This document shows positions 46,145-55,225 of a stretch of DNA of 64,000 nucleotides, one piece after another. Both the position numbers and the translations under genes were made by a program. The stretch's first letter is position 1. Every line of letters starts with the position of its first letter. This DNA is from Flagellimonas profundi (GTDB lineage Bacteria; Bacteroidota; Bacteroidia; Flavobacteriales; Flavobacteriaceae), in contig NZ_JAFLNM010000002.1 of NCBI RefSeq assembly GCF_017313275.1, positions 915,256 through 979,255 on the forward strand. The letters run 5' to 3'. The notes below the pieces were generated by a model. That model was not told where the DNA came from. It searched no databases and worked only from the letters and a program-made list of their open reading frames with translations.

Positions 46145-47366
46145 TCGCGACGTTTGGCAGGAAATATTCAATACGCTGAAGACCAATAAGCTCAGAACCT
46201 TTTTAACGGGTTTCTCTGTGGGGTGGGCCATCTTTATTTTGGTAATGCTCCTTGCCTCTGTGAACGGCATGGAAAATGGTTTTTACAACCAGTTCAACGA
46301 TGACGCTACCAACTCCATCTTTGTGCGTCCGGGAACAACATCCAAAGCCTATGGTGGTTTTGAAGAAGGCAGACGAATCCAATTGGAGAATGATGATGTG
46401 GAATATATCAAGCAAAGCTTTCCCGAGGATGTCGAGTATATAAGCGCAAGGTATTATGCCAACGCAACGGCAAGGTATAAGGATGAAACCGGTTCTTATT
46501 CCGTGCAAGCTGTACACCCCGACCATCAGGCCATAGAAAAAACATTGGTGGTTTCCGGTAGATATATCAATGAGGCCGATATTGTTAACAAAGCCAAAGT
46601 TGCGGTTATCGGAAGAAAAGTGGCTGAGGACCTTTTTAAGAATGAAGACCCCTTGGGCAAATTTGTGGAATTCAATGGATTGTCCTTTAGGGTCATCGGA
46701 ATCTTTACGGATGATGGCGATGACAATGCCGAAAGAAGGATATATGCTCCCATAAGCACCTATCAACGGATTTATAAGAACACCAATGATATCAATATGA
46801 TCGCTTTAACCTACAATCCAACCTATGACATTTCTACCTCATTGGAGTTTTCGAGTAGATTGGAGGACATCATGAAGCGTCGTCATAAAATTGACCCAGA
46901 AGATCAATCGGGCCTCTACATATTTAATTACGCAGAGGCTTATGACAACATCAGCAGTTTTACGGCTGTTTTGAAGGGGATTGGTATCGGTGTTGGGTTT
47001 TTAATACTCGTGGCGGGTATTGTGGGTATAGGTAATATCATGGTATTTACCATTAAGGAAAGAACCAAAGAAATTGGAATACGAAAAGCGCTGGGTGCAA
47101 GGCCTAGTCAAATTGTGAACTTAGTGCTGTTGGAGTCGGTTTTTATTACGGCAATTTCAGGTTTTGTGGGATTGTTGTTTGCCTGGATGATTTTGGCCGC
47201 CATAGGTCCCACGATTCAGACACCGGCTTTTAGCAATCCATCCGTAAGCCTTTCGGTAGTGGTTACCGCCACCATTGTTTTGGTAATTGCAGGAGTATTG
47301 GCAGGCCTGTTGCCCGCCATGAAAGCTGCAAATGTTAAACCCATTGTTGCACTAAGTGATAAATAG
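46137..47366 (+). CDS. MacB-like ABC transporter permease 3
   Basis: 409 residues, start overlapping the ATPase gene by 8 bases. N-terminal helix (about 20-42), periplasmic domain, three C-terminal helices with TIKERTKEIGIRKALGARPSQI. It is the counterpart of permease 1 (MFD..WQEIF, LRTFLTG.SV, TTSKAYGGFEEGRRIQL). Gap of 2 bases to permease 4. Same role as the other permeases, with unknown substrate. Confidence 0.92.
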   Translation: MFDRDVWQEIFNTLKTNKLRTFLTGFSVGWAIFILVMLLASVNGMENGFYNQFNDDATNSIFVRPGTTSKAYGGFEEGRRIQLENDDVEYIKQSFPEDVEYISARYYANATARYKDETGSYSVQAVHPDHQAIEKTLVVSGRYINEADIVNKAKVAVIGRKVAEDLFKNEDPLGKFVEFNGLSFRVIGIFTDDGDDNAERRIYAPISTYQRIYKNTNDINMIALTYNPTYDISTSLEFSSRLEDIMKRRHKIDPEDQSGLYIFNYAEAYDNISSFTAVLKGIGIGVGFLILVAGIVGIGNIMVFTIKERTKEIGIRKALGARPSQIVNLVLLESVFITAISGFVGLLFAWMILAAIGPTIQTPAFSNPSVSLSVVVTATIVLVIAGVLAGLLPAMKAANVKPIVALSDK

Positions 47367-47368
47367 TT

Positions 47369-48625
47369 ATGTGGTTATTTGATAAAGACTTGTGGATAGA
47401 AATTTTTCATACCCTGGGCAAGAATATGCTAAGGACCTTCTTGACCATGCTTGGAGTTATCTTCGCTATGATCATATTGGTACTGTTATTGGGTTCTGCC
47501 AATGGTATGAGCAATGGGTTCAATAAGCTTTTCGCTGGAACAGCTTCGAACAGCTTGTTTGTTTGGGGACAGTCAACCTCCGAACCTTACAAAGGTTTTG
47601 AGCGGGGAAGAAGAATCCGGTATAAACTTGAAGATGCGAACATCCTGAAAACACAGATTCCTGAAATCGAAGTGTTGGCCCCTCGAATTGAATTGGGGAA
47701 CCATAGGGGAACTGTAACCGTTTACAGAAACGGACAAACAAGTGGCTCCGCTGTATATGGTGATTTTCCGGAAATAGACAATATCACCAAAAAGAAGTTG
47801 GTGGAAGGTAGGTTTTTGAACCAAACCGACATTGAAGGTTCAAAAAAAGTTTGTGTCATCGGGGAGGAAACGTATAAACTCCTATTCGATAAAGGAGAAA
47901 AAGCCATAGGACAGGACATTCGTATCAATGGTATTTATTTCTCGGTCGTGGGGATTTATAAACCGAACAACAACATCAATATTGATGGAGAAAATGCGGT
48001 TTTTATACCCTTTACCACGTTCCAAAAAGCATTTAATTCTGGAGATAGAATGGGTTGGATGGCCATAGCTGTGGAAGAAAGCACTCCGGTACCGGTCGTT
48101 GAAAAACAAATAAAGGACATTTTAAAGGTCAAATACGATATCCATCCAGATGACGAACGTGCCATTGGTAGCTTCGATTTGTCCGAAATATTCAACAATA
48201 TCACTGCGTTTACAACGGTTCTAAAAGGATTTTCATTTTTCGTTGGAATCTTTACCCTATTGGCGGGTGTAATCGCGATCAGTAATATCCTTTTGATTAC
48301 TGTAAAAGAACGTACGCAGGAAATCGGGGTAAGAAGGGCCCTAGGGGCAACACCCAAGATAGTGAAGCGTCAGATTGTTGTGGAAGCCATAGTATTAACG
48401 GCATTTGCCGGTTTGGTAGGTTTTGCCATTGCAGTTGGGATATTGTCCATTTTAAATGCCATGTTTGGCAGTGGGGATAATTTTCCTTTTGTAAAACCAA
48501 TGATCAGTGTGCCGCAGTTTGTCATATCATTTATTTTAATGGTAGGGCTGAGCGTGCTCATCGGATTGTTGCCGGCCAACCGAGCTGTAAGAATAAAACC
48601 CATAGATGCATTAAGAGAAGAATAA
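47369..48625 (+). CDS. MacB-like ABC transporter permease 4
   Basis: 418 residues, 2 bases after permease 3. Same arrangement of helix, periplasmic domain and three C-terminal helices (TVKERTQEIGVRRALGATPKIV). Counterpart of permease 2. The periplasmic part includes GDFPEIDNITKKKLVEGRFL, a MacB_PCD pattern also seen in permease 2 (GDYPEIINQDPMAV). Likely heterodimer partner of permease 3. Followed after 39 bases by adaptor 2. Confidence 0.92.
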   Translation: MWLFDKDLWIEIFHTLGKNMLRTFLTMLGVIFAMIILVLLLGSANGMSNGFNKLFAGTASNSLFVWGQSTSEPYKGFERGRRIRYKLEDANILKTQIPEIEVLAPRIELGNHRGTVTVYRNGQTSGSAVYGDFPEIDNITKKKLVEGRFLNQTDIEGSKKVCVIGEETYKLLFDKGEKAIGQDIRINGIYFSVVGIYKPNNNINIDGENAVFIPFTTFQKAFNSGDRMGWMAIAVEESTPVPVVEKQIKDILKVKYDIHPDDERAIGSFDLSEIFNNITAFTTVLKGFSFFVGIFTLLAGVIAISNILLITVKERTQEIGVRRALGATPKIVKRQIVVEAIVLTAFAGLVGFAIAVGILSILNAMFGSGDNFPFVKPMISVPQFVISFILMVGLSVLIGLLPANRAVRIKPIDALREE

Positions 48626-48664
48626 TCATCAATACAATTAAATAACGAAATCAAATAAACAAGA

Positions 48665-49783
48665 ATGAACAAGTATGTAAAATACGGATTGATAGGGGTA
48701 GTGGTCATTGGTATTTTGGCCGCTGTAGTCTACTTTTTAAAGCAGAACAGTACTCCTGTAGAGCTGTATAAAACCGAAACAGCAGAACGAAAGGACATCG
48801 TAAATAAGGTAATCGTTACCGGAAAGGTTATTCCTGAGGATGAGATCAATATCAAACCTCAAATTTCCGGTATCATTGATAAGATCCTTTTGGAAGAGGG
48901 TGTAAGAGTACAATCTGGAGACCTTATTGCCGTAATCAAGGTAGTTCCCAATGAACAATCCTTGAACCAGGCGGCAGGTAGGGTTCGAAATGCCGAATTG
49001 GCGCTGAGCAATGCCAAATTGGAGTACGATAGAAATAAAACCTTGTTTGATAAAGGGGTGATTTCGAACCAGGACTTCAATAATTTGAAGCTGACCTATG
49101 AGCAGGCCATGCAAGAATTAAAAAATGCACAGGCTGATTATCAGATCATTAGAAAAGGTTCTGCCGGAGGTTCGGCAAGTGCCAACACCAATATTAGGGC
49201 CACTGTTTCCGGAACTATTCTGGAGATTCCTGTTAAAGAGGGAGATCAGGTCATTCAAAGTAACAACTTTAACGAAGGTACAACTATTGCGACCATCGCC
49301 GATATGAACAAGATGATCTTTGAAGGAGAAGTGGACGAGGCTGAAGTAGGTAAACTGCATGTCGGTATGCCATTGGAAATCAGTCTGGGCGCACTGGAAG
49401 AGCAAAAGTTCGATGCAAAACTTAAGTTCATTGCACCTAAAGGTGTAGAAGAGGAAGGTGCGGTTCAGTTTAAGATCGAGGGTGATCTGGATGTAAAAGA
49501 TGGTGATAGCACATCTTACGTAAGAGCAGGTTACAGTGCCAACGCATCCATAGTTTTGGAAGAGAAAAAAGATGTACTGTCCATTAAAGAAGCTTTGCTT
49601 CAGTTTGACAAGGAGACAGAAAAACCATATGTGGAAGTGCAGACCGGCGAAAATGAATTTGAGCGCAGGGACCTTGAATTGGGTGTCAGTGATGGTATAG
49701 ATGTAGAAATCGTTTCAGGCATTGGAGAAGAGGATAAGATCAAAGTTTGGAACAAGCTTGAGAAGAAATCTGACGAAGGTTAA
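48665..49783 (+). CDS. MacA/HlyD-like periplasmic adaptor 2
   Basis: 372 residues: membrane anchor (about 7-25), lipoyl half-motifs (SGIIDKILLEEGVRVQSGDLIAVIK, cut here to the core), coiled-coil hairpin (about 95-165), barrel domains. Shares with adaptor 1 the stretches VVPN, FNEGTTIA, FEGEVDEAEVGK/FEGKVDESEVGK and LELGVSDGI/VELGVSDGI, so it is a true duplicate. Bridges permeases 3 and 4 to the TolC protein whose gene follows after 42 bases. Confidence 0.92.
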   Translation: MNKYVKYGLIGVVVIGILAAVVYFLKQNSTPVELYKTETAERKDIVNKVIVTGKVIPEDEINIKPQISGIIDKILLEEGVRVQSGDLIAVIKVVPNEQSLNQAAGRVRNAELALSNAKLEYDRNKTLFDKGVISNQDFNNLKLTYEQAMQELKNAQADYQIIRKGSAGGSASANTNIRATVSGTILEIPVKEGDQVIQSNNFNEGTTIATIADMNKMIFEGEVDEAEVGKLHVGMPLEISLGALEEQKFDAKLKFIAPKGVEEEGAVQFKIEGDLDVKDGDSTSYVRAGYSANASIVLEEKKDVLSIKEALLQFDKETEKPYVEVQTGENEFERRDLELGVSDGIDVEIVSGIGEEDKIKVWNKLEKKSDEG

Positions 49784-49825
49784 TCGATGCTCGCAATCAT
49801 TTTTAAAACCAAAATCAAAAAACGA

Positions 49826-51175
49826 ATGAAAAATAGCATAACGATAGTACTACTGTTGTTCGCCGTTACCTTTTCGAGTGCGCAAGTACGCAAATGGACC
49901 CTTGAGGAATGCGTGGCGTATGCAGTGGAAAACAATTTGACCGTAGAACAATTTGAACTGGATCTGGAGAATGCCAAAATCGATAAATCAGATGCCCTGG
50001 GAAATCTTCTTCCCAGCTTGAACGGGTCTACATCGGCCTCAAGTAATACGGGTTTCTCCATTAATCCAACGAACAACTTGCCCACCAATAGCACCGCTTT
50101 CAACGTGAATGCCGGGTTAAGTTCCAACGTAACCCTTTTTGACGGGTTAAGGAATATCAACCGCTTGAACAGGGCAAAAATGAGTGCAATAGCCAATCAA
50201 TACCGTTTGGACAACCTAAAGGACGATATCAGGTTGAACGTCGCCAATGCCTATTTGCAAGTGGTTTCCAATAAAGAGCAGCTTAAAACCTTTAAGGCGC
50301 AATATGCAGTTACGGAACAAGACCTTATCAGAACCAAGGAATTGGTGGAGTCGGGGGTTGTTCCCAGAGGGGACCTTTTGGAAATTGAGGCTACTGCTGC
50401 CAATCAAGAACAGCAAATAATCAACGGCGAGAGCTTAGTTGTTATTTCCAGGGTGAATTTGGCACAATTGCTACAGATAACCGATTATCAGAACTTTGAT
50501 ATAGCGGAAGAAGAGTTCGATATTCCACCTTCCGATATTTTGGACAATTCTCCTAAAGTGATTTTTGACAAGGCATTGGGCTTTAGAAATGACATCAAGT
50601 TCTCTGAAACCAATGTTGAAGTGGCCGAGCAAGATCTTAAGATTGCCAAAGGGGCTTACTTGCCAACGTTGTCCGGGTTTTTCCAGTACGGTACACGGTA
50701 TTCTGATGTAACCCAGATACCTGATGGAAACGGTGTTCCTTACACTCCTAATTTTACCGATCAGCTTTGGATTTTTGATGGTATTAGTTACGGTGCACAA
50801 TTAAGCGTTCCCATTTTTAACGGATGGAGCACACGCAACAATGTAAAACGTTCAAAAATCAGCTTGGAGAAAGCAAGATTACAGTTGGAACAGGATAAAC
50901 TGGATTTGGAAAACGCTATACAACAGGCTTATGTAGATGTGGGTACTTTCGAGAAAGCCTATGTTGCAGCCGAAAAAACGTTGGAAGCGAGGCGTTTGTC
51001 CTATGAATATGCCAAGGAGCGTTACGATGTTGGTTTAATGAACGCCTTTGATTTTAGTCAAGCACAAGCTAGACTGGAAAATGCCCAAGCGGATGTAATC
51101 AGGACCAAGTACAACTACATTTTCCGATTGAAAATTTTGGAATTCTATTTTGGTATACCCATTGCATTAAACTAG
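49826..51175 (+). CDS. TolC-family outer membrane efflux channel
   Basis: 449 residues from the ATG at 49826 that begins the signal peptide (MKNSITIVLLLFAVTFSSAQ); an earlier in-frame ATG (49787) would add 13 basic residues and is less likely. Two OEP repeats with long helices (LEECVAYAVENNLTVEQFELD, and LEKARLQLEQDKLDLENAIQQ in the second) and an aromatic beta-barrel part. It is the exit duct of the efflux system and the only TolC in the locus. Last gene of the unit. Confidence 0.93.
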   Translation: MKNSITIVLLLFAVTFSSAQVRKWTLEECVAYAVENNLTVEQFELDLENAKIDKSDALGNLLPSLNGSTSASSNTGFSINPTNNLPTNSTAFNVNAGLSSNVTLFDGLRNINRLNRAKMSAIANQYRLDNLKDDIRLNVANAYLQVVSNKEQLKTFKAQYAVTEQDLIRTKELVESGVVPRGDLLEIEATAANQEQQIINGESLVVISRVNLAQLLQITDYQNFDIAEEEFDIPPSDILDNSPKVIFDKALGFRNDIKFSETNVEVAEQDLKIAKGAYLPTLSGFFQYGTRYSDVTQIPDGNGVPYTPNFTDQLWIFDGISYGAQLSVPIFNGWSTRNNVKRSKISLEKARLQLEQDKLDLENAIQQAYVDVGTFEKAYVAAEKTLEARRLSYEYAKERYDVGLMNAFDFSQAQARLENAQADVIRTKYNYIFRLKILEFYFGIPIALN

Positions 51176-51183
51176 TATCTTTG
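51176..51183 (+). promoter_or_regulatory. tsaB: -7 element just upstream of tsaB
   Basis: TATCTTTG, a TAnnTTTG match, with TTTG at 51149-51152 (23-base spacing). The tsaB ATG at 51192 begins eight bases after the element, so the mRNA would be nearly leaderless. The element overlaps the alternative GTG start at 51183. Confidence 0.55.
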
Positions 51184-51191
51184 TGGCCGCT

Positions 51192-51872
51192 ATGGCCATA
51201 ATATTAAATCTAGAAACTGCGACTACCAATTGCTCTGTGAGCATTTCAAATGACGACAAAGTTGTTGTCCTACAAGAGAACAATGCAGCGAACTATTCAC
51301 ATTCCGAGCAATTACACGTATTTATAAAAGAAGCCTTGAAAGAGGCTTCTTTGTCATTTTCAGACTTAGATGCCGTTGCCATTAGTAAAGGCCCAGGGTC
51401 CTATACAGGACTCCGAATTGGAGTGTCTGCGGCAAAAGGATTGTGTTTTTCTTTGGATTTGCCTTTGATTTCCATTCCAACTTTGCAAAGCATGGCGCAT
51501 CAAGTGCAATTGGAACCAGGGGAAATGGTAATTCCTGTTCTGGATGCCAGACGTATGGAAGTATACTCTTGCGTTTATGATAACAACTACCAAGAAATAC
51601 GCGAAACCCGCGCAGAAGTTATCAATGAAGCATCTTTTGCTGATTATGTTTCTGGCAAAAAAGTTTACGTTTTAGGGAGTGGTGCAGAAAAATGTAGGGG
51701 TGCCTTGCAACACCCCAACTTTGTTTTTAACGATTCTGTTGTTCCCTCTTCAAAACAGATGGCTTCAATTGCTTTCGAGAAATTTAAGTCCAATCAATTT
51801 GAGGATGTGGCCTATTTTGAACCTTACTACCTCAAGGACTTTGTACTTCAGCAAAAAAAGAAGAAGAATTAA
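51192..51872 (+). CDS. tsaB: tRNA threonylcarbamoyladenosine biosynthesis protein TsaB
   Basis: 226 residues from the ATG at 51192; a GTG three codons earlier (51183) lies within a promoter-like element. N-terminal ASKHA motifs LNLETATTNCSVSI and AISKGPGSYTGLRIGVSAAKGL are characteristic. TsaB is the scaffold partner of TsaD in making t6A on ANN-reading tRNAs. It overlaps the convergent MscS gene by 4 bases at the end. The C-terminal tail is Lys-rich. Normal length. Confidence 0.95.
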   Translation: MAIILNLETATTNCSVSISNDDKVVVLQENNAANYSHSEQLHVFIKEALKEASLSFSDLDAVAISKGPGSYTGLRIGVSAAKGLCFSLDLPLISIPTLQSMAHQVQLEPGEMVIPVLDARRMEVYSCVYDNNYQEIRETRAEVINEASFADYVSGKKVYVLGSGAEKCRGALQHPNFVFNDSVVPSSKQMASIAFEKFKSNQFEDVAYFEPYYLKDFVLQQKKKKN

Positions 51873-52696
51873 TCTTCCATAGCTTTGTGCATAACCCGTT
51901 GTGGGAAAGGAATCTCGATTCCAGCGGCATCAAAGCGTAATTTTGTTTGCTCGATCACATAAAAGTGTGCTGGCCAAAATACATCGTTATTGGCCCAAAA
52001 ACGCAAGGTGAGGTTTACGGAACTGTCCCCCAATTCACCTACATATACTTCAGGTGCAGGTTCTGTGTTGATATTAGGGTTTTCGGCACAGATCTTTAAA
52101 AGAATTTCTTTAGCCTCTTTAATGTTTGACCCGTATCCGATACCAACATCGATTTTATCCCTACGGGTATTTTCCATATTATAGTTGATGATGTTTCCGT
52201 TGGACAATTGTCCATTAGGAATTATGGCAATTTGGTTGCCGAACGTACTCAGTTTTGTATTGAAGATGGAAATTTCCTTTACGGTTCCGTCCACGCCTTG
52301 GGCAGAAATAAAATCCCCCAATTTAAAGGGCTTGAAAATCAAAATCAGAACACCACCTGCAAAATTGGCCAAGGAGCCCTGTAGCGCCAATCCAATGGCA
52401 AGACCGGCAGCACCTACTATGGCCACCAAAGATGAGGTCTTGACACCCAGCTGCGTAATCACCAAAACAAACAATAAAGCTTTTAGGGTAATGCTGATAA
52501 AACTTTGTAAAAAGGATTCCAAAGTTTCATCGTAGTCCTTTTTCTTGAAAAAACGACGCACCATTTTATTGATGAATGAAATGACCCAAAGACCGACAAA
52601 AAATATGACAATGGCCGTAATAAGACTTGGTACTATGCCAATCGCCCATTCAACTGCTTGGTCCAAGTAATCTTGATAATTTTCTAGTTCTTCCAT
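51869..52696 (-). CDS. MscS-type mechanosensitive ion channel
   Basis: 275 residues. Three N-terminal hydrophobic segments (about 15-40, 60-80, 85-110) lead into the pore helix and MscS core (AAGLAIGLALQGSLANFAGG, about 95-115), followed by the beta domain (GDFISAQGVDGTVKEISIFNT) and C-terminal vestibule (VGIGYGSNIKEAKEILL). It releases solutes when membrane tension rises. Convergent with tsaB with a 4-base overlap of stop regions. Close in size to E. coli MscS (286). Confidence 0.95.
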   Translation of the reverse strand: MEELENYQDYLDQAVEWAIGIVPSLITAIVIFFVGLWVISFINKMVRRFFKKKDYDETLESFLQSFISITLKALLFVLVITQLGVKTSSLVAIVGAAGLAIGLALQGSLANFAGGVLILIFKPFKLGDFISAQGVDGTVKEISIFNTKLSTFGNQIAIIPNGQLSNGNIINYNMENTRRDKIDVGIGYGSNIKEAKEILLKICAENPNINTEPAPEVYVGELGDSSVNLTLRFWANNDVFWPAHFYVIEQTKLRFDAAGIEIPFPQRVMHKAMED

Positions 52697-52785
52697 AATG
52701 GTTTTTTAGTTTAAATAGCAACGTAGTTAATATTCAAATGAAATAAAAGAAAAGGTTTTTAAACAAATGTTAATGTTAAAGCCGT

Positions 52786-54885
52786 CTATAACTGCTCCAA
52801 AGCCTTTTCTGCACTGGTCACAGGGAGTTTGCATGCTCCCTCGATACAGACATAAGTTAAGGTTTTTCCAGGTACTGTCCTGTTTTTCAGTAGTTCCAGG
52901 TCACCGTCTTTTGCGGCCCCGACCAAAATGCTGTTGGGAACGTATGCCTTTGCCAGCTCTTGCCCCATGGATTTGAAATTTTCACCAAGCACTGCGATTT
53001 CATAAAAATTTTGGTTTTGGAACAGTGCCAAATGCAGCCAGTTGGAAAATCCTTGCGCTCTTTTATCAAAATCCTTTTGAACGTTTTTCAGCATTTGTTT
53101 GGATACATCACCATAGGTTTTGTCCGGATAAATCTTATGCATTTTGAACAAGTTGATGGCCATCATGGAATTCGAGGAAGAAATCACATTATCATCGATT
53201 TCAATGGTCCTTCGAATCAAGGAACGGTCTTTATCGGAGGTGTAAAAGAACATACCGGATTCTTTATCCTGAAAATGTTTTATGGCATAGTCAAGTAGAT
53301 GTTTGGACAAATTCAGCCATTTTTCATCAAAAGTAACTTCATATAGTGAGAGGTATGCATCGATTACGGTTGCATAATCGTCCAAAAAGGCATTGATGGT
53401 ACTCTTACCTTCCTTGTGATTTCTGTAAAGAGAATAATCTTCCCGGATCATTTCCCGTTGGATGAATGCTGCATTCTTCAGGGCGAGGTCCAAATATGCT
53501 TCTTGGCCCAAATATCGATAGGCATCCACAAGTCCTTTGAGCATCAATCCGTTCCAGGACGTCAATATTTTATCATCCAGTCTTGGTCTTGGACGTTTGT
53601 TCCTTTCCTTTTTGAGCAGCGTCAGGTCTGTGTTTATTTTAGATTTTAACTCGGGAACGGTGATTTGAAATTTTTCAGCAATGTCTTCATCGGATTTGTC
53701 CCGTATAAGTACATAATTGCCATCTTCCCAATGTCCATAGGAATTGATGTTGAAATATTCTTGGAACATTTCATAATCATTGCCCAATAGTTGTGCAAGT
53801 TCCTCTTTTGTCCAAACATAATAGGCACCCTCTTCAAGTTTTCCATTTTCGTCCAAACTATCTGCATCCAAAGAGGAGTAAAAACCACCGCTTTGGTCCA
53901 GAAGCTCCTCTTTTACAAAAGCCACAGTCTCATTAACGACATCCTTGTACAGGTCATTTTTTGTTACGGTATATGCCTTCGCATATAAACTTGTCAGCTG
54001 ACCGTTATCGTACAACATTTTTTCGAAGTGGGGCACGTGCCATTTTACATCGACGGCGTATCGGGAAAACCCTCCACCGACATGGTCGTAAACGCCACCG
54101 TAGGCAATACGTGTAAGCGTAGTGTCCACAAACTCCATAATATCGGGTTTGTTGGTTGCGGTGGCATAATGCAATAAAAAATCCCAGTTATTGGGCATCA
54201 TGAATTTTGGAGCACGCTTATGTCCTCCCAAAAACGTATCAAAATATTGTGTCCAATTGTGTACCGCGGCATCCAATTGTTCTAAAGAATAGAGTTCACT
54301 GTCCTTTTCGTTTTCCACGAGGTTGATGGCATGTAGCCCATTGGCCAAATCACTGGCATATTTGGTAACCCGCGGTTTGTCCTTTTTGTAAAGCTCGGCT
54401 AGTTGCTCGAGGGATTTTATCCAATTGTCCTTGGGAACGTAGGTAGCGCCCCAAAAAGGTCTCCCGTCCGGCAGGGCAACAATGTTAAGGGGCCACCCAC
54501 CTTGTCCGGATATCATTTGTATGGCGTCCATATAGATTTGATCCACATCCGGTCGTTCCTCACGGTCAATTTTTATGTTTATGAAGTTATCGTTCATCAA
54601 TTGGGCTACTTGCTCGTCCTCAAAACATTCCTTTTCCATAACATGGCACCAATGGCAAGCGGCATATCCAATGCTGATGAGAAGAAGCTTATCTTCCTTT
54701 TTGGCCCTCTCCAGCACCTCTGGATGCCATGCTTCCCAATTCACCGGATTATGGGCGTGTTGTAAAAGGTATGGGCTTGTCTCGTGGATTAGGGCATTGG
54801 TATGTTTTTGGCTCACTTCGTCGGATTTTTGTTTGCAACTTAGGGCTGCTGTTAAAACTAGTATGAAGAAAAGTACTTTTTTCAT
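52786..54885 (-). CDS. Thioredoxin-domain lipoprotein of the DUF255/YyaL (SPATA20) family
   Basis: 699 residues. Lipoprotein signal with Cys17 (LVLTAALSC), then the DUF255 thioredoxin-like domain with motif ACHWCHVMEKECFED (Cys77, Cys80) and a large alpha/alpha-barrel C-terminal region (about 200-690) like N-acylglucosamine epimerases (HVGGGFSRYAVDVKWHVPHFEKMLYDN). Most described family members have no signal peptide; this one is predicted to be exported and membrane-tethered. Substrate unknown in the whole family. Separated from dodecin by 67 bases holding a terminator. Confidence 0.87.
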   Translation of the reverse strand: MKKVLFFILVLTAALSCKQKSDEVSQKHTNALIHETSPYLLQHAHNPVNWEAWHPEVLERAKKEDKLLLISIGYAACHWCHVMEKECFEDEQVAQLMNDNFINIKIDREERPDVDQIYMDAIQMISGQGGWPLNIVALPDGRPFWGATYVPKDNWIKSLEQLAELYKKDKPRVTKYASDLANGLHAINLVENEKDSELYSLEQLDAAVHNWTQYFDTFLGGHKRAPKFMMPNNWDFLLHYATATNKPDIMEFVDTTLTRIAYGGVYDHVGGGFSRYAVDVKWHVPHFEKMLYDNGQLTSLYAKAYTVTKNDLYKDVVNETVAFVKEELLDQSGGFYSSLDADSLDENGKLEEGAYYVWTKEELAQLLGNDYEMFQEYFNINSYGHWEDGNYVLIRDKSDEDIAEKFQITVPELKSKINTDLTLLKKERNKRPRPRLDDKILTSWNGLMLKGLVDAYRYLGQEAYLDLALKNAAFIQREMIREDYSLYRNHKEGKSTINAFLDDYATVIDAYLSLYEVTFDEKWLNLSKHLLDYAIKHFQDKESGMFFYTSDKDRSLIRRTIEIDDNVISSSNSMMAINLFKMHKIYPDKTYGDVSKQMLKNVQKDFDKRAQGFSNWLHLALFQNQNFYEIAVLGENFKSMGQELAKAYVPNSILVGAAKDGDLELLKNRTVPGKTLTYVCIEGACKLPVTSAEKALEQL

Positions 54886-54906
54886 TACATCATTATGTTA
54901 AAGCAT

Positions 54907-54934
54907 AAAAAAATGCGTCCGTTCGGGACGCATT
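54907..54934 (-). terminator. Intrinsic terminator for the dodecin gene
   Basis: Minus-strand stem AATGCGTCC / GGACGCATT (54934-54926 with 54920-54912), 5-base loop, T run of seven (54913-54907). Downstream of dodecin and upstream of the DUF255 gene. Confidence 0.87.
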
Positions 54935-54952
54935 CTCTTTTCTTCCATTGTA

Positions 54953-55159
54953 TTACTGTACTTCAAAGGTAATTTTCACGTTTACCCTATAGTCATCAAT
55001 TTTTCCATCTTTTACAGTGGCACTTTGCTCATTGATGTAGATGGAACGAATGTTTTTAACTGATTTTGAAGCTTGTTCCAACGCTTTGTTGGTCGCGTCT
55101 TCCCAACTTTTGTTGGAATTCGCCAATACTTCGATAACTTTTAAAACTGCCATGGTCAA
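54953..55159 (-). CDS. Dodecin
   Basis: 68 residues (or 66 if the ATG two codons later is used). Family motifs KVIEVLANSNKSWEDA, ALEQASKSVKNI and YRVNVKITFEVQ cover the entire protein. Dodecins form hollow dodecamers that store flavins or coenzyme A. The Trp in KSWEDA is the usual stacking residue for flavin. Single-gene unit with a clear terminator. Confidence 0.93.
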   Translation of the reverse strand: MTMAVLKVIEVLANSNKSWEDATNKALEQASKSVKNIRSIYINEQSATVKDGKIDDYRVNVKITFEVQ

Positions 55160-55225
55160 TGTATTTTTTTGATTCCCTAAAATTTAACGATTTTTGGTGG
55201 GAAAATGGCAGTAAAATCAAGTTAA

